From Anas platyrhynchos (Eukaryota; Chordata; Aves; Anseriformes; Anatidae), in NCBI RefSeq assembly GCF_047663525.1, contig NC_092616.1, positions 3,261,501 through 3,325,500 of the forward strand: a stretch of DNA of 64,000 nt. Reading direction: 5' to 3'. The notes below the pieces were generated by a model. It saw only the letters and a program-made list of their open reading frames with translations, was not told where the DNA came from and ran no database searches. Both the position numbers and the translations under genes were made by a program. Of this stretch, positions 21,155-32,319 are shown in pieces (within the stretch, counting starts at the first letter, position 1; each line of letters starts with the position of its first letter).

Positions 21155-21550
21155 TGTTCTTGACAGCAACTGTGAAGGAAGACTTGAACCCTAGGCGCTA
21201 CCCTGAGCTGAATCACATTATGGGATGGAAATGCTGTTCTGGAGGCCATCTGTATCACAAAAATGCCCGTTGCCTGTCCGTGGGATTGGTCACAGGATTG
21301 CCACACAGCAGTACTGTGACCAAGCTGCAGGAACAATCAGGCTTATGCCAACAGAAAAGGCTCAGAAGGAGAGTGTGGAGATGGAGCAAGAGCTGCCCCA
21401 GACAGACCAAACACCGGTGCTTCCTGGCAGTGCTGTTCTGATGGGACTCTATTGCTTTCCACTTCTACCCATGGGCATTACCATGGAACCCCCAGCAAAA
21501 TTCTCAGAAAAAGCATCTCAGACACACTCTTCAGTGCAGGTTCCTCTATT
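21155..21550 (+). repeat. OR 3'-flank duplicated block (copy 2)
   Basis: Paralogue of 1100-1540, lying just beyond the stop codon of OR-4psi. It supports a shared ancestry of the OR-1 and OR-4psi units, including their 3' flanks. Confidence 0.55.
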
Positions 21551-21692
21551 TTGGTTAAACACAGGAGTGGGATAAACAATGACAATTTATATGGATTACG
21601 TTGATGGCCCTCTCCCCAATAACAAACAAACAAAAAAAAAAACCTCAAGAACAAAAGACAAGTTTGGCATGGCATGAGTTATATTACCAGTG

Positions 21693-22473
21693 CTATTCAG
21701 GAGAAGACAGGCAGTACATTACTTCTGATGTACACCCACTCATGAGTTTCTGCAGTGCATCCTTGAGCTCCTTGTTCCTCATGCTGTAGATTAGGGGGTT
21801 TATGGCTGGAGGAACCACCGAGTACAAAACTGTCACCACCAGATCCAGGGATGGGGAGGAGATGTAGGGGGGCTTCAGGTAGGTAAAAATGGCAGTGCTG
21901 AAAAACAGGGAGACCACGAACAGGTGAGGGAGGCACGTGGAAAAGGCTTTGTGCCGTCCCTGCTCAGAGGGCATCCTCAGCACGGCCCTGAAGATCTGCT
22001 GATCTTCATAAGAAAAAAGAATGAAAACAAAACACATGGACGCTAAACAGGCACCAATCATAAGTACCCAAGCATTCCTGAGGTAGGAGTGTGAGCAGGA
22101 GAGCTTGAGGATCTGGGGGATTTCACAGAAATGCTGGTCCACAGCATTTCCTCCACAGAGGGGCAGGGAAAATGTATTTGCAGTGTGCAGCAGAGCACAG
22201 AGAACCCCACTGCCCCAGGCAGCTGCTGCCATCTGGGCACAAGCTCTGCTCCCCAGGAGGCTCCCGTAGTGCAGGGGCTTGCAGATGGCAACGTAGCGGT
22301 CATAGGACATGACAGTGAGAAGAAAAAACTCTGCTGACATTAAAAAGAAAAAGAAAAAGACCTGTGCAGCACATCCTGCATAGGAAATGGCCCTGGTATC
22401 ATGGGGGTGTGGAGGCAGTGGTTGCAGGCTACAGCTGTGAGGATGAGGCCGTTGCCCAGGAGGGCAGCCAGGT
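21693..22473 (-). pseudogene. olfactory receptor pseudogene with 5' loss and 85-bp deletion (OR-4psi)
   Basis: The closest relative is OR-5. Homology starts in TM1 (minus-strand ACCTGGCTGCC, 22473), with unrelated AT-rich DNA upstream, so about 33 N-terminal codons are gone. At 22400-22403 a CATG joins the end of HTPM to the HDTRA region: about 85 bp are missing between two CATG copies present in intact paralogues. The deletion removes the TM2 region and shifts the frame. A 6-bp in-frame insertion after TM5 changes SYVQIF to SYEDQQIF. Downstream of the deletion a 215-codon frame stays open (first Met at 22340) through MSYDRYVAICKPLHY to NPLIYSMRN, suggesting recent loss. The C-terminal tail (SGCTSEVMYCLSSPE) is unlike OR-5. 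Confidence 0.92.
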
Positions 22474-22700
22474 TAATTTCCTACAAAGTATAATAACAAT
22501 CTATATTCTTTTATTTTAAGACTATTCCCCCTTTTCCTATTATCATATAGCCAAATAATCCCTCTTCACCCTTTTAAGTACTGAAAAGTATTTTTAAAAA
22601 AGTACTTTTAAAAAGACCTCTTTAAGGTCCCTTTAAGGGTCTTTTTTTTATAAAAAAAAAAGGAAAAAAAAAAAAAAGAAAAAAAAAAAAGAAAAGCTGC
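22474..22700. other. AT-rich segment with A-runs
   Basis: Unrelated to OR flanks. It contains a short near-palindrome (ctttaaggtccctttaagggtc) and interrupted A-runs at 22650-22697. It marks the 5' breakpoint of OR-4psi. Confidence 0.5.
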
Positions 22701-22822
22701 AATGAGGTCACCCCAGAGACTTCTCTTCTCCAGGCTGAACATCCCCACCTCTCTCAAACTCTCTTCATACAAGAGGTGCTCCAACCTTCTGATTAAATTT
22801 GTATCCCTCCTGTAGTGAGTTA
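22698..22822 (-). mobile_element. CR1 fragment
   Basis: The minus strand encodes the CR1 C-terminal phrase around NLIRRLEHLLYEESLREVGMFSLEKRSL; the copy is short and truncated at both ends. Confidence 0.7.
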
Positions 22823-23035
22823 ACTTGGCAAGGTTTTGGTAGCAGGGTGCCATAGGGGTGGCTTCTTTGAGAAGAACCCAGAAGCAGCCCCATGTTAGAC
22901 TAGGGGCCCGCCGCAAGCTAGATTCAAGCCAATAAGCAATGGTGTTTGCATTTCCGTGAAAACATATTTAAGAAAGGGTAAAAAATAAGCTGCTACACAA
23001 CAGCAGCTGGGAGAGATAAGAGTGAGAAACTTTTT
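22815..23035 (+). mobile_element. probable avian ERVL-type LTR fragment
   Basis: Contains 'gttaacttggcaaggttttggtagcaggg' (split here by memory-based matching) and 'gaagaacccagaagc', phrases I associate with a common avian LTR. It has no clear ends or target duplication. Confidence 0.35.
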
Positions 23036-23528
23036 GTTTTTAGTTCCTCACTGCTCCAGTCAGTTAGTTAAATCTCATTAAGTGATCTTAATCTCCCTAC
23101 ACTGAATCTGTTTTGCCCAAGACTGCAAATGGTAAGCCTTCTACCTGTATCTTCAAAAAAAAAAAAAAAAAAAAGGAGCCCTTTCCACTCTGTTTTCTCC
23201 GGCTGCTCCTTTGAGGAGGGGATGAAAGTGTGATGAGTGTGATGTGCTGGAGCTCAGCTGCCCATTGGTGTGAAACCACCACACTGCTCAGCCGTGTTAC
23301 TGGCATCTGGCATCAGCTTTGAAAGAAGAAGCAGGATTTCAGGCAGTCTGTTGGGGAGATCCTGTTTTATTAAGCAGATGTTAAGAGAGAGTACTAAAAA
23401 AACAGTTTCATTCCTCAGTGTACAGTAGATATACATATTAAAAATAAATAAATCTAATAAACTAATGAATGGGAATGACAACAAAGATAAATGTAACAAT
23501 AATGATCATGAAACAAGTACCCAGGAAG

Positions 23529-24488
23529 TCATTTGTGGAGAAAAAGTGGTAATTTATCACTTTTCAGAAACATCCCTGAAATCATTTTCCTAATGGCACC
23601 CTTGAGCTCCTGGTTCCTCATGCTGTAGATGAGGGGGTTCACTGCTGGAGGCATCACTGAGTACAGAAATGACACCATCAGGTCCTGGGCTGGGAAGGAG
23701 ATTGAGGAGGGCTTCATGGAGGCAAAAAGTCCAGTGATGACAAACAGGGAGACCACAAACAGGTGAGGGAGGCACGTGGAGAAGGCTTTGTGCTGGCCCT
23801 GCTCAGAGGGCATCCTCAGCACGGCCCTGAAGACCTGCACATAGGAAAAAATAATTAAAGAAAAGCACATGGATGCTAAAGGGACACCAATCATAAGTAC
23901 CCAAGCATTCCTGAGGTAGGAGTGTGAGCAGGAGAGCTTGAGGATCTGGGGGACTTCACAGAAGAACTGGTCCACAGCATTGCCTTGGCAGAGGGGCAGG
24001 GAAAATGTATTGGCAGTGTGCAGCAGAGCACAGAGAACCCCACTGCCCCAGGCAGCTGCTGCCATCTGGGCACAAGCTCTGCTCCCCAGGAGGCTCCCGT
24101 AGTGCAGGGGCTTGCAGATGGCAATGTAGCGGTCATAGGACATGACAGTGAGAAGAAAAAACTCTGCTGATATCAAGAAAAGAAACAGAAAGACCTGTGC
24201 AGCACATCCTGAGTAGGAAATGGCCCTCGTATCCCAGAGAGAATTGGCCATGGCTTTGGGGACAGTGGTGGAGATGCAGCCCAGGTCGAGGAGGGCGAGG
24301 TTGAGGAGGAAGAAATACATGGGGGTGTGGAGGCGGTGGTCGCAGGCTACAGCGGTGAGGATGAGGCCGTTGCCCAGGAGGGCAGCCAGGTAGATGCCCA
24401 GGAAGAGCGCGAAGTGCAGGAGCTGCAGCTCCCGTGTGTCTGCGAATGGCAGGAGGAGGAACTCAGTGATGGAGCTGCTGTTGGACAT
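23529..24488 (-). CDS. olfactory receptor, OR14-like, intact (OR-5)
   Basis: A 319-residue odorant receptor with a full seven-TM layout: NSS at 3-5, TM1 GN at 39-40, HTPMYFF at 54-60, Cys 95/177, MSYDRYIAICKPLHY at 116-130 (Ile for the common Val), KAFSTCLPHL at 234-243 and NPLIYSMRN at 284-292. TM5-TM6 (MIGVPLASMCFSLIIF, FVITGLFASMKP) is distinctive, while the first 90 residues are almost the same as OR-2 and OR-6. A splice acceptor lies 10 nt before the ATG (AG at 24498-24499) and pairs with a promoter/exon-1 module at 25850-26490. The AATAAA complement is at 23366-23371. It forms a tandem duplicate pair with OR-6, about 13.6 kb apart, including 1.6 kb of intron. Confidence 0.96.
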   Translation of the reverse strand: MSNSSSITEFLLLPFADTRELQLLHFALFLGIYLAALLGNGLILTAVACDHRLHTPMYFFLLNLALLDLGCISTTVPKAMANSLWDTRAISYSGCAAQVFLFLFLISAEFFLLTVMSYDRYIAICKPLHYGSLLGSRACAQMAAAAWGSGVLCALLHTANTFSLPLCQGNAVDQFFCEVPQILKLSCSHSYLRNAWVLMIGVPLASMCFSLIIFSYVQVFRAVLRMPSEQGQHKAFSTCLPHLFVVSLFVITGLFASMKPSSISFPAQDLMVSFLYSVMPPAVNPLIYSMRNQELKGAIRKMISGMFLKSDKLPLFLHK

Positions 24489-24495
24489 CTGATCC

Positions 24496-24520
24496 TCCTG
24501 GACAAAGGGGAATACCCAAG
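24496..24520 (-). other. splice acceptor of OR-5 coding exon
   Basis: Minus strand: C/T-rich 'cctttgtccag' then 'gaggatcag' and ATG. The identical acceptor precedes OR-6 at 38064-38065. Confidence 0.6.
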
Positions 24521-25640
24521 GAAGAAAAGATAGTGATCATTAGGAGAGAAAACCTATTTATCTTCCCGTCCAAATACCCCTACAGTGACTTTCCCCTTTC
24601 TGAGGCATTTCTGTTGCTCCCTTGCTTAAGGTCTGGTTGGTGCTGGAGGAATGTGGCCCTGGGAGCAGCGGTCTCTTCTGTGTGTGCTGGAGGATTCAGA
24701 TCTGTCCTAAAGCTCTACACAAAAAGAAACCAGGAGTGATCTCTGATTAAATCTACCTCTGATGTATTGGACTTAACAGCATTACCACTCTCAACACTCT
24801 TTACTGATGTACTTGTGATTTACTTTGTTCTATCTGCATCACACTCAGGAGCATTTTTAGAGGGTAGAAAACCCTGGCAGTTGTAACAAATACCAGGTGA
24901 GCTTTTGTGAGTCCCGGAAGGCAAAGTGACTGTCCTTAGTGCAGTGAGGATAGCCAGTCTGCCATCTACCCTGGTCTCTAGGGCTCAGTCGAGTTACCCA
25001 CATTGAGCTACTCAATGATTGTGGCCTCAGAAAGTCCCTGGAAGGAGATACAGCTTTGTCCATGCCCCACAGACTGCAATGCAGAGAGCCCCACAGGTTA
25101 GAAGGGGAACTCTGGGCACCGTCCTCCTACGGACACATCTGCGTGGTGGGACCCAAAGGGTCAGTGCATGAGCTGCAGCTGAAAGCCCCATCTCCAAATC
25201 TGCAGGGAGCCATAAAGCAAGAACAGCAGCTGCAGCTCCAAGAAGAGAGAGGAAGAGCACAGGGCTCCTGCCAGGGGAGGCAAGGCGAGGGACCAACAGG
25301 AACTCAGAAGGGCTTGCTGTGAGTGAGGTCCTGGTACTGAGGTTATAAGTCATGTCCTTAATCTTGTGGGCTAGAGGGCAGAGAGGTGCCAGACTACTCT
25401 GTTAGCAGTGTCCTGCCATTCCCTGCCCATGGCTGTGCTACCTGCTGCTGTCACTGCCTGCAGCTGGGTCTCTGTCCCCACGCCTCCTGCCTGCAGCTCA
25501 CAGCCCCCATCCCACCCGCTGGGTGTTCAGCTCTGCCCTGCAGACACCTCCTGGCAGCAGGGCTCTGCCCAGGGGCAGCTTGCTGGGGGATTGTCCTAGA
25601 GCCCAGGTCACACAGATCCTGCTGACACTGCACGAGTGGT
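24500..25640 (-). repeat. OR-5 intron, duplicated with 38066-39210
   Basis: High similarity throughout to 38066-39210: the acceptor flank, 'gtgatttactttgttctatctgcatc', and the 'cctggcagcagggctctgcccagggg' segment. It is the conserved 5' part of the tandem duplication unit. No coding exons recognised. Confidence 0.75.
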
Positions 25641-25849
25641 GGTCTATGGGCTGAGGGGAAGGAAAAGATCCTTGTAACCTCTCAGCCATCACAGAGTCTC
25701 AAGCACTTCTTGGAATTAGCAGCATATATTTCTATTACAGCTGAGGCAAGTAGAGAAGATTGGAAGTTCAGGAGGCTCAGAAAAGCTGTGACTGAAGCTG
25801 AAATCCCCTACTTTATCCCGGCTCTTGAAAAGACCCTTTAGATACACGC

Positions 25850-26520
25850 TGGTTGTGCTGTGGAGCTGTGAGCAGGCTGCCCCACGCAGCAGCCTATCAC
25901 CAGCAGCAGGACCCTGCCCTGCCGGGGGGGCTCCTTCCACCCCACAGCTTCTCCCCGCAGCGCCCTGGGCAACTCCCCGGGCAGGCTGAGTGCTGAGCCT
26001 GGCAGGCGGCAGAGGCCCTGCCCCGGCACACAGCCCCTGGGCCACAGCAGGGACCCTGCTCTGCACCACAGCCCTGGACACCCCTGCCTGCACCCCCGGC
26101 TTCTCCTGCCCTCCAGCCAGAGACTTACCGGGTGCAGGGCTGGGAAGTCTTCTCCCCCGGTGAGCTCTGGGCATGCTGCCACTTCTGCCTGCCTTTAAGC
26201 ACTGTGTCTCTGCAGGCAGTGCCCCCAGCCCTGCTGCGCTGTGCACAGGAGCTGCTCCTGGGCAGAGCTGTCTCTCTGCAGCGCTGCCCGCTTGCCAGGA
26301 GCTCCCCTTGGGCCCAGGAGCCCAGCCCAGCTCAGCAGCAGAGGCCCAGCCCAAGGCCTCCCTTGCTCTGCCCCCCACCAGGCTCCCTGCACATGGCCCT
26401 GGGGCTGCAGAGGAACCTGCTAGCAAACAGCCTGAAGGGATCCCTGGGCTTCCCTCCCTCACCTGGCACACACATCTCTTGACATTAGGCTTGTTTCTCT
26501 AAGCAAAAAAATAATTATCT
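25850..26520 (-). promoter_or_regulatory. OR promoter / exon-1 module, copy B (serves OR-5)
   Basis: Best-preserved minus-strand copy. A TAATTA site lies at 26512-26517, CCCTTGGG (Olf/EBF-type) at 26305-26312, and a TTTAA box at 26194-26198 (read TTAAA on the minus strand). The donor CACCCG|GTAAGTCTC has GT at 26127-26128. The implied intron to the OR-5 acceptor is 1.63 kb. It is nearly identical to copy A in inverted orientation and to copy E at 63.3-63.9 kb. The promoter role is inferred. Confidence 0.62.
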
Positions 26521-26619
26521 GTAGCAGTCTTCTCTTCTCATGCCAGTTGATGGTGGGACACCCAGACACGGTCATAGACCTCCTTTAACCCCCTGCTTAT
26601 GGAAGGGATTCAGCACAGC

Positions 26620-27520
26620 CAGATAACCCAACATCTCATGCTGGGTTTTTGTCCTGGGGCTGGAATGGGACTCAGATCCCTCCCATGCCTGCCACAAACC
26701 CACAGGACCTGGGATTCCTCTGCACTCACTTTGATGTGCACCATGTGGGCAGCTGCAGGTGAGCTCCAGGATCATTAATGGAGATGGAGGAAATCAGGGG
26801 GCTGCAAACACCTGGTGACAGGTCAGGGGGCAGAGGTACGTGCAGGCATCTGCAAGCTCTCATGGAGAAACCCTGAGGGACAGGGCAGCACCTGGGGGCA
26901 TCCCATTGGAGGCTGGTGAGGAATGCCTTTGGCCAGCTGAAATGACAGCAAATGCACCCATTTAGGACAACTAAACCTGTCCCTCCTCAGTAGGCTCAGG
27001 GCAGCCTGTAGAGGCATCCACCTGACCCAATGGAGAACTGTGCCACAGGGAGAGCTGAGTCTCTCTCTCCCTCTAGTTTTTCTTCCATCTCCAGGGACTG
27101 TAACGGCACTTGTCTCATGGACATCCCTACATTGCCTAATGAAATTCGGGGCAGCTGCTCTATTTAAAGCCACTTCCAGGCCTGCAGTGCTACCTGAGAT
27201 ACCAACGCTGCCCAGCACCACTGGAGCATGCAGCCGGCATGGGCAGCACAGGACCCACAGGGCAGCTCTGGCCATTCACAGCTGATATTTAATGGGCACC
27301 CCTGAGGGCATCTCTGGTGACCTGGTGCTTATGAGCAAGTGACTGCTTCTCAGGGCTACAGTGAGCCACATGTCTGTCCTACCTCGATGTGTTAGAGGCA
27401 GGTAGTGCATGGATATGAGGCATATCACACTGGGGTTTCCACTTGTGTCCTTTGGCTTGCAAACACTGCTGCTGCATCGTACCCCCATCCCTTACTCAGT
27501 CAAGACACAGCCCAGTGATT
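26620..27520. other. no recognisable gene
   Basis: Noncoding. Similarity to copy E of the promoter block ends at about 26620, and beyond that nothing is recognised. Confidence 0.45.
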
Positions 27521-27543
27521 TTTTTCTGTGTCCCTTGATCACA

Positions 27544-27713
27544 GGATGCCCATAGCCAAGGACATTTTCAGCAGCCCCTTCTCCTGCCTGGAGATCAGCC
27601 CCAGCTCCACCACTGTCCCTCAGGGCTGCACCAACACCACAAAGGCCCTCTGCCTGGAGGAAGGCCCGGGAATGTGCTGCAATTCCCTCCACATAACGCA
27701 TCCTACTTCTCCA
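27544..27713 (+). other. exon-like segment with acceptor and donor
   Basis: A good acceptor ('ctgtgtcccttgatcacag') ends at 27543 and a donor-like 'ctccag|gtgaga' follows 27713. The 170-nt segment is open in more than one frame, so coding is unproven. It is absent from the duplicated block at 41.4 kb. Identity unknown. Confidence 0.25.
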
Positions 27714-27729
27714 GGTGAGAGACATGCGG

Positions 27730-28745
27730 TGCAGAGGAGTTCAGGCACACTGAGGAGCTGCTGCATCCCAGGTGCCTTCGCTCCCATCGTTTGAAAAAAG
27801 CCCAGCCCCAGGACAAGCCTCAAACCCCACCTTCCTGGAAGGGCTTCCAAGAGCACAGGCGTGTTGGGGCAGGAACACAGCAGGGACTTCTCCAGCGCTC
27901 CACTTCCTTTATTCCGTGGCCTTTGCCAGCATTTGGAGATGTTCCTGGTGGATGGGTCAGGAACCGCTAGGAATGAACTGGGCAGAAGGGAGGTGACTGT
28001 TCCTCATGACAAGAAGGGAAATCTCTCGTCTCTCTCCCGATCTGTGCTGTCTCCATGCTGCTGACCTCACAGGCCTTCTAATGACACATGCTGATGTCAC
28101 AGGGGGTGCACTGCATCACCAGGATATCGTGACTGGAGCAGCGGCAGTGCCGGCACTTCCCTGCAAGGCCTGGTCCCTGCTGGGCACTGCTTGGGTGCTC
28201 CCCAGCGCTGTCCTTCTGTGGCCAGGAGTGGGGTCAGCAGGCAGCAAGCTTGCACTGGGCGACCCTCGCTGACGGGTGGAGGAGCAGGGGCACCTTGCAG
28301 AGGAGCTGTGGTTGAGGAGCCAGGGCGGGCATCCCTTGTCCTGAGCTGAAGGCCAGCAGCAAGCGAGATGGAGGGCTGCTGGAGCATGACCATCACCTCT
28401 GACATGACTTCCCAGTTCCCAGTGCTCCTGCAGCTCTCCCCCAAAGGTAAGAGTGTCAGGAGTCCCTTTCCAAGATGTGTCACAGGGGCTGTCAGCTGTC
28501 CAAAGCTTTGCGGGGGGCTGGAAATGGATGGTGGCTGCTGCAAGAGCCTTGCCTGAGTGTCCCTCTGAGCTCACGGGAGTATGTAGTAGCTGGGTCCTGA
28601 TGCTAGGGGTGCCCTTAGCCCCAGGGCTTCTCTGGGCATGGCTCAACCTCCTCATGATGGGGACAGTCCAGGGCCAGGTTTCCCTGGGAGCTGGTGTCTC
28701 TTCGGGATCTGGCTCTGGGAGGAAAGACATCCAGTGTCCCAGAGA
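27730..28745 (+). repeat. tandem-duplicated block (copy 1), pairs with 41430-42455
   Basis: Collinear with 41430-42455 at an offset of about 13.6-13.7 kb, the same offset as OR-5 to OR-6. Together with the OR and intron copies this defines a tandem segmental duplication. Contains the exon-like 28368-28446 segment. Confidence 0.75.
28368..28446 (+). other. possible signal-peptide exon with conserved donor (copy 1)
   Basis: ATG in a good context, 26 codons plus one base, then CCCAAAG|GTAAGA (GT at 28447-28448). The peptide ends FPVLLQLSPK and is moderately hydrophobic. The duplicate at 42079-42157 keeps the same length, frame and donor. A phase-1 donor after a short leader is typical of first exons of secreted or Ig-type proteins, but no following exon is recognised. 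It could equally be a relic or coincidence. Confidence 0.3.
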
Positions 28746-28949
28746 CTGGTGTGTCCTGCAGCTCCACAGGCCTCTCAGGAATGTGCCACAAATGCCTGTG
28801 TTGGAAATCAAGCCTTTCCCTTGTACTGATCTCCTTCAGGGGAACCAGCCCCTCCTGTGCCACCAGGCTGGCAGAGCGTGTTCTGGGTGCTGAGATGCCA
28901 TCCCTGGATGGCCACAGCTCTGGTGCTGGACCCTTCCAATCTCCCTACT

Positions 28950-29998
28950 GAATCACAGAATCACAGAATTTCTAGGTTAGATGAGACCTCAAGATCATCG
29001 AGTCCAACCTCTGACCTAACACTAACAGTCCCCACTAAACCATATCCCTAAGCTCTACATCTAAACGTCTTTTGAAGACTTCCAGGGATGGTGACTCCAC
29101 CACCTCCCTGGGCAGCCCGTTCCAGTGCCTAAAACCCTTTCAGTAAAGAAATTCTTCCTAACATCTAACCTAAAACTCCCCTGGAGCAACTTTAGCCCAT
29201 TCCCCCTCGTCCTGTCACCAGGCACGTGGGAGAACAGGCCATCCCCCACCTCACTACAGCCTCCTTTAAGGTATCTGTAGAGAGTGATAAGGTCGCCCCT
29301 GAGCCTCCTCTTCTCCAGGCTGAACAAGCCCAGCTCCATCAGCCACTCCTCGTAGGACTTGTTCTCCAGGCCCCTCACCAGCTTTGTCGCCCTTCTCTGG
29401 ACCCGCTCAAGCGCCTCGATGTCCTTCTTGTAGCGAGGGGCCCAAAACTGAACACAGTACTCGAGGTGTGGCCTCACCAGAGCCGAGTACAGGGGGACAA
29501 TCACTTCCCTAGCCCTGCTGGTCACACTGTTTCTGATACAAGCCAGGATGCCGTTGGCCTTCTTGGCCACCTGAGCACACTGCTGGCTCATATTCAGCCG
29601 ACTGTCCACCATCACTCCCAAGTCCTTCTCTGCCTGGCAGCTCTCCAACCACTCATCTCCCAGCCTGTAGCTGTGCTTGGGGTTATTGCGCCCCAGGTGC
29701 AGGACCCGGCACTTGGCCTTGTTGAACTTCATGCAGTTGACCTCAGCCCATCGGTGCAGCCTATCCTGATCCTCCTGCAGAGCCTTCCTACCCTCGAGCA
29801 GATCGACACACGCACCTAGCTTGGTGTCATCTGCAAACTTACTGAGGGTGCACTCAATGCCCTCGTCCAGATCACTGATGAAGATATTAAAGAGGATCAG
29901 CCCCAGTACTGAGCCCTGAGGAACACCACTAGTGACTGGCCTCCAACTGGACTTGACTCCATTTACCACGACTCTTTGGGCCCAGTTATCCAGCCATT
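28950..29998 (-). mobile_element. CR1 LINE, 5'-truncated
   Basis: The 3' end (CACAGAATCACAGAAT) is at 28950. The minus-strand frame 29061-29969 (about 300 codons) spans the RT from SGVPQGSV through FADD to the C-terminal region, where a late frameshift alters the tail. Same subfamily as 16259-17700. Confidence 0.92.
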
Positions 29999-30470
29999 TT
30001 CTGTGTACTGTGTTTCACACAGGTACACAGGTGAACTCCATGTCCACCGCACCTTTACTTCCCCACCTACAAGGAAAAGGGGGGAAAATTATGATGAAAA
30101 GAGCTCAAGGCTTGAGGTAGAACAGGAGGTCACCCACCAAATATCCTCATGGGTACCAATTATCATCACAGGCAAGACAGACTTAGCATAGGCAGATTAA
30201 GATATTTTATTGCCTATCACTGGTACACTACAACCTTGAGGAACTAGAAGCAAACTAAGAACACCATTCCCCCCATCCAGCCTCCTGTAACTCCTTCTCC
30301 TAGGTGGAACAGGAGAATTGGGAATTGCAGTGAGTCCATGACATTGTTTCCACTGCTCCTTGATGGTCAATCTCTGCCCTCTCTGGGTCCCTCCTGTGGG
30401 ATGCCCTCCTTCCCAAATGAATCCTGCGTGGGGCCATAAAGGGCTCAGATAATGACTGATATGACTGCAT
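29998..30470 (-). mobile_element. probable ERV-derived interspersed repeat
   Basis: Phrases such as 'caattatcatcacaggcaagacagacttagcat' (recognised in pieces) and 'gggatgccctccttcccaaa' resemble a common avian retroviral repeat. Boundaries are not defined. Confidence 0.35.
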
Positions 30471-31110
30471 CATGTTAAAATAAAGTTCTTAGAAGCAATA
30501 TATCAGCTTCATAGTTGCTGACCACAATGTTCATTTTTTGTTGGTGTAGTAGTCCTGTTTGGTCTCAGAACTGTGTTGGGTAGCACATTACATATTGTGT
30601 GTGTTCCCTGTTGTGCTGTTTATCCTTTGTGCGTGCTCGTTTATGGTTATTAGTTTACTCTATGGCCTAACACTACCTTATGTTGTGATAAAATTACTGG
30701 TCATGAGACAAATCTGGTAGTTGTACTCAGCATTGCTGTCACCTCCATGCTCGAGGAACTTTCTCTCAGAAACTATTTATAATTAACAGTCTTTACTTTT
30801 CTCCCCGGGGAGCCAATCTATGGAAGGGATGAGAGGGGACACTTCTTCTCCCCACAGCTAGTTACAATAGCTCTTTGAAACTTGGAATCCTTGGAATGTT
30901 CAAACCAGCCTGTACCTATTGTTATGTGTCCTGAATGTGTTTCAGGTTTTGTTTAAGGTTAGAGTAAACTATTTCAGAATGCCACACAATGATCTTCCCT
31001 GAGGCAGGATAATTATGAGGGGCAGGGTGTGTGGGAGGATTTGGGCAGGCACCTAGAACTGTGGGCACCTCCAATGCTTTCTAACTTCACCCCTGAAGAA
31101 GTGCAGAATC
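30470..31110. other. no recognisable gene
   Basis: AT-rich noncoding sequence. Nothing further recognised. Confidence 0.45.
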
Positions 31111-31111
31111 A

Positions 31112-31119
31112 TAAAAATA

Positions 31120-31152
<33 letters not shown>
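31112..31152. repeat. A-rich microsatellite (AAATA)n
   Basis: Run of AAAATAAAAAAATAAAATAAATAAAT-type repeats, written here only as its pattern. Confidence 0.85.
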
Positions 31153-31525
31153 GGCAGAATGCTTGAAAAAGGAGTGTCATCACCCTGGCGATTCCAAAGA
31201 GGGAGAAATCACTGCAGTGTGCTGGGGCTTGGCCTATGCTTACGAGTTGCAATCTACACAACTCCAATCCCTGCGACTGGGCCAGAGAAGCAACCTGTGC
31301 CTCTATCACTCATACATACATATGAGAAGAAACAGGAGAGACAAAATCAGCTTGTTTAGCTAGGAAAGAAGCTCCTACTCATACAGGGGAGGAGGAAGAA
31401 AAAGACGAGGCATGCTCCTCCCAAGTAGAGCCATCACAGGAAAAGGTGGATGAAGACAGAGATAACATAAAAGGAGCAGTAAGCTCCTGATCACCATTCC
31501 TTGGGGAGCTGTGAGATGTGTGATT

Positions 31526-32302
31526 ACAGAATCACAGAATCACAGAATTTCTAGGTTGGAAGAGACCTCAAGATCATCGAGTCCAACCTCTGACCTAATG
31601 CTAACAGTCCCCACTAAACTACATCCCTAAGCTCTACATCTAAATGTCTTTTAAAGACTTCCAGGGATGGTGACACCACCACTTCCCTGGGCAGCCCGTT
31701 CCAGTGTCTAACAACCCTTTCAGTAAAGAAATTCTTCCTAACATCCAACCTAAAACTCCCCTGGCACAACTTAAGCCCATTCCCCCTCGTCCTGTCACCA
31801 GACATGTGGGAGAGTAGACCAACCCCCACCTCGCTACAGCCTCCTTTAAGGTATCTGTAGAGAGCGATAAGGTCGCCCCTGAGCCTCCTCTTCTCTAGGC
31901 TGAACAAGCCCAGCTCCTTCAGCCGCTCCTCGTAGGACTTGTTCTCAAGGCCCCTCACCAGCTTCGTCGCCCTTCTCTGGACCCTCTCAAGCACCTCGAT
32001 GTCCTTCTTGTAGCGAGGGGCCCAAAACTGAACACAGTACTCGAGGTGCGGCCTCACCAGAGCTGAGTACAGGGGGATGATCACCTCCCTAGCCCTGCTG
32101 GTCACAGTGTTTCTTATGCAAGCCAGGATGCCGTTGGCCTTCTTGGCCACCTGAGCACACTGCTGGCTCATATTCAGCCGACTGTCCACCATCACTCCCA
32201 GGTCCTTCTCCGCCAGGCAGCTCTCCAACCACTCATCTCCCAGCCTGTAGCTGTGCTTGGGGTTATTGCGCCCCAGGTGCAGGACCCAGCACTTAGCCTT
32301 GT
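31526..32302 (-). mobile_element. CR1 LINE, 5'-truncated, bounded by an A18 run
   Basis: The 3' end octamer repeat is at 31526. The minus-strand frame encodes the post-palm and C-terminal region of ORF2. At 32302 the homology stops inside codons for NKAKCR and is followed on the plus strand by an A18 tract (32303-32320). The CR1 at 4670 also has an A-run at an internal breakpoint. Confidence 0.9.
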
Positions 32303-32319
32303 AAAAAAAAAAAAAAAAA

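Noticed and set aside
25716-26471. Frames of up to 251 codons in the GC-rich promoter modules (also 9477-10169 and 63295-63957)
   Set aside because: They are in GC-rich DNA that is open in several frames on both strands. They cross the conserved splice donor and are broken differently in each copy.
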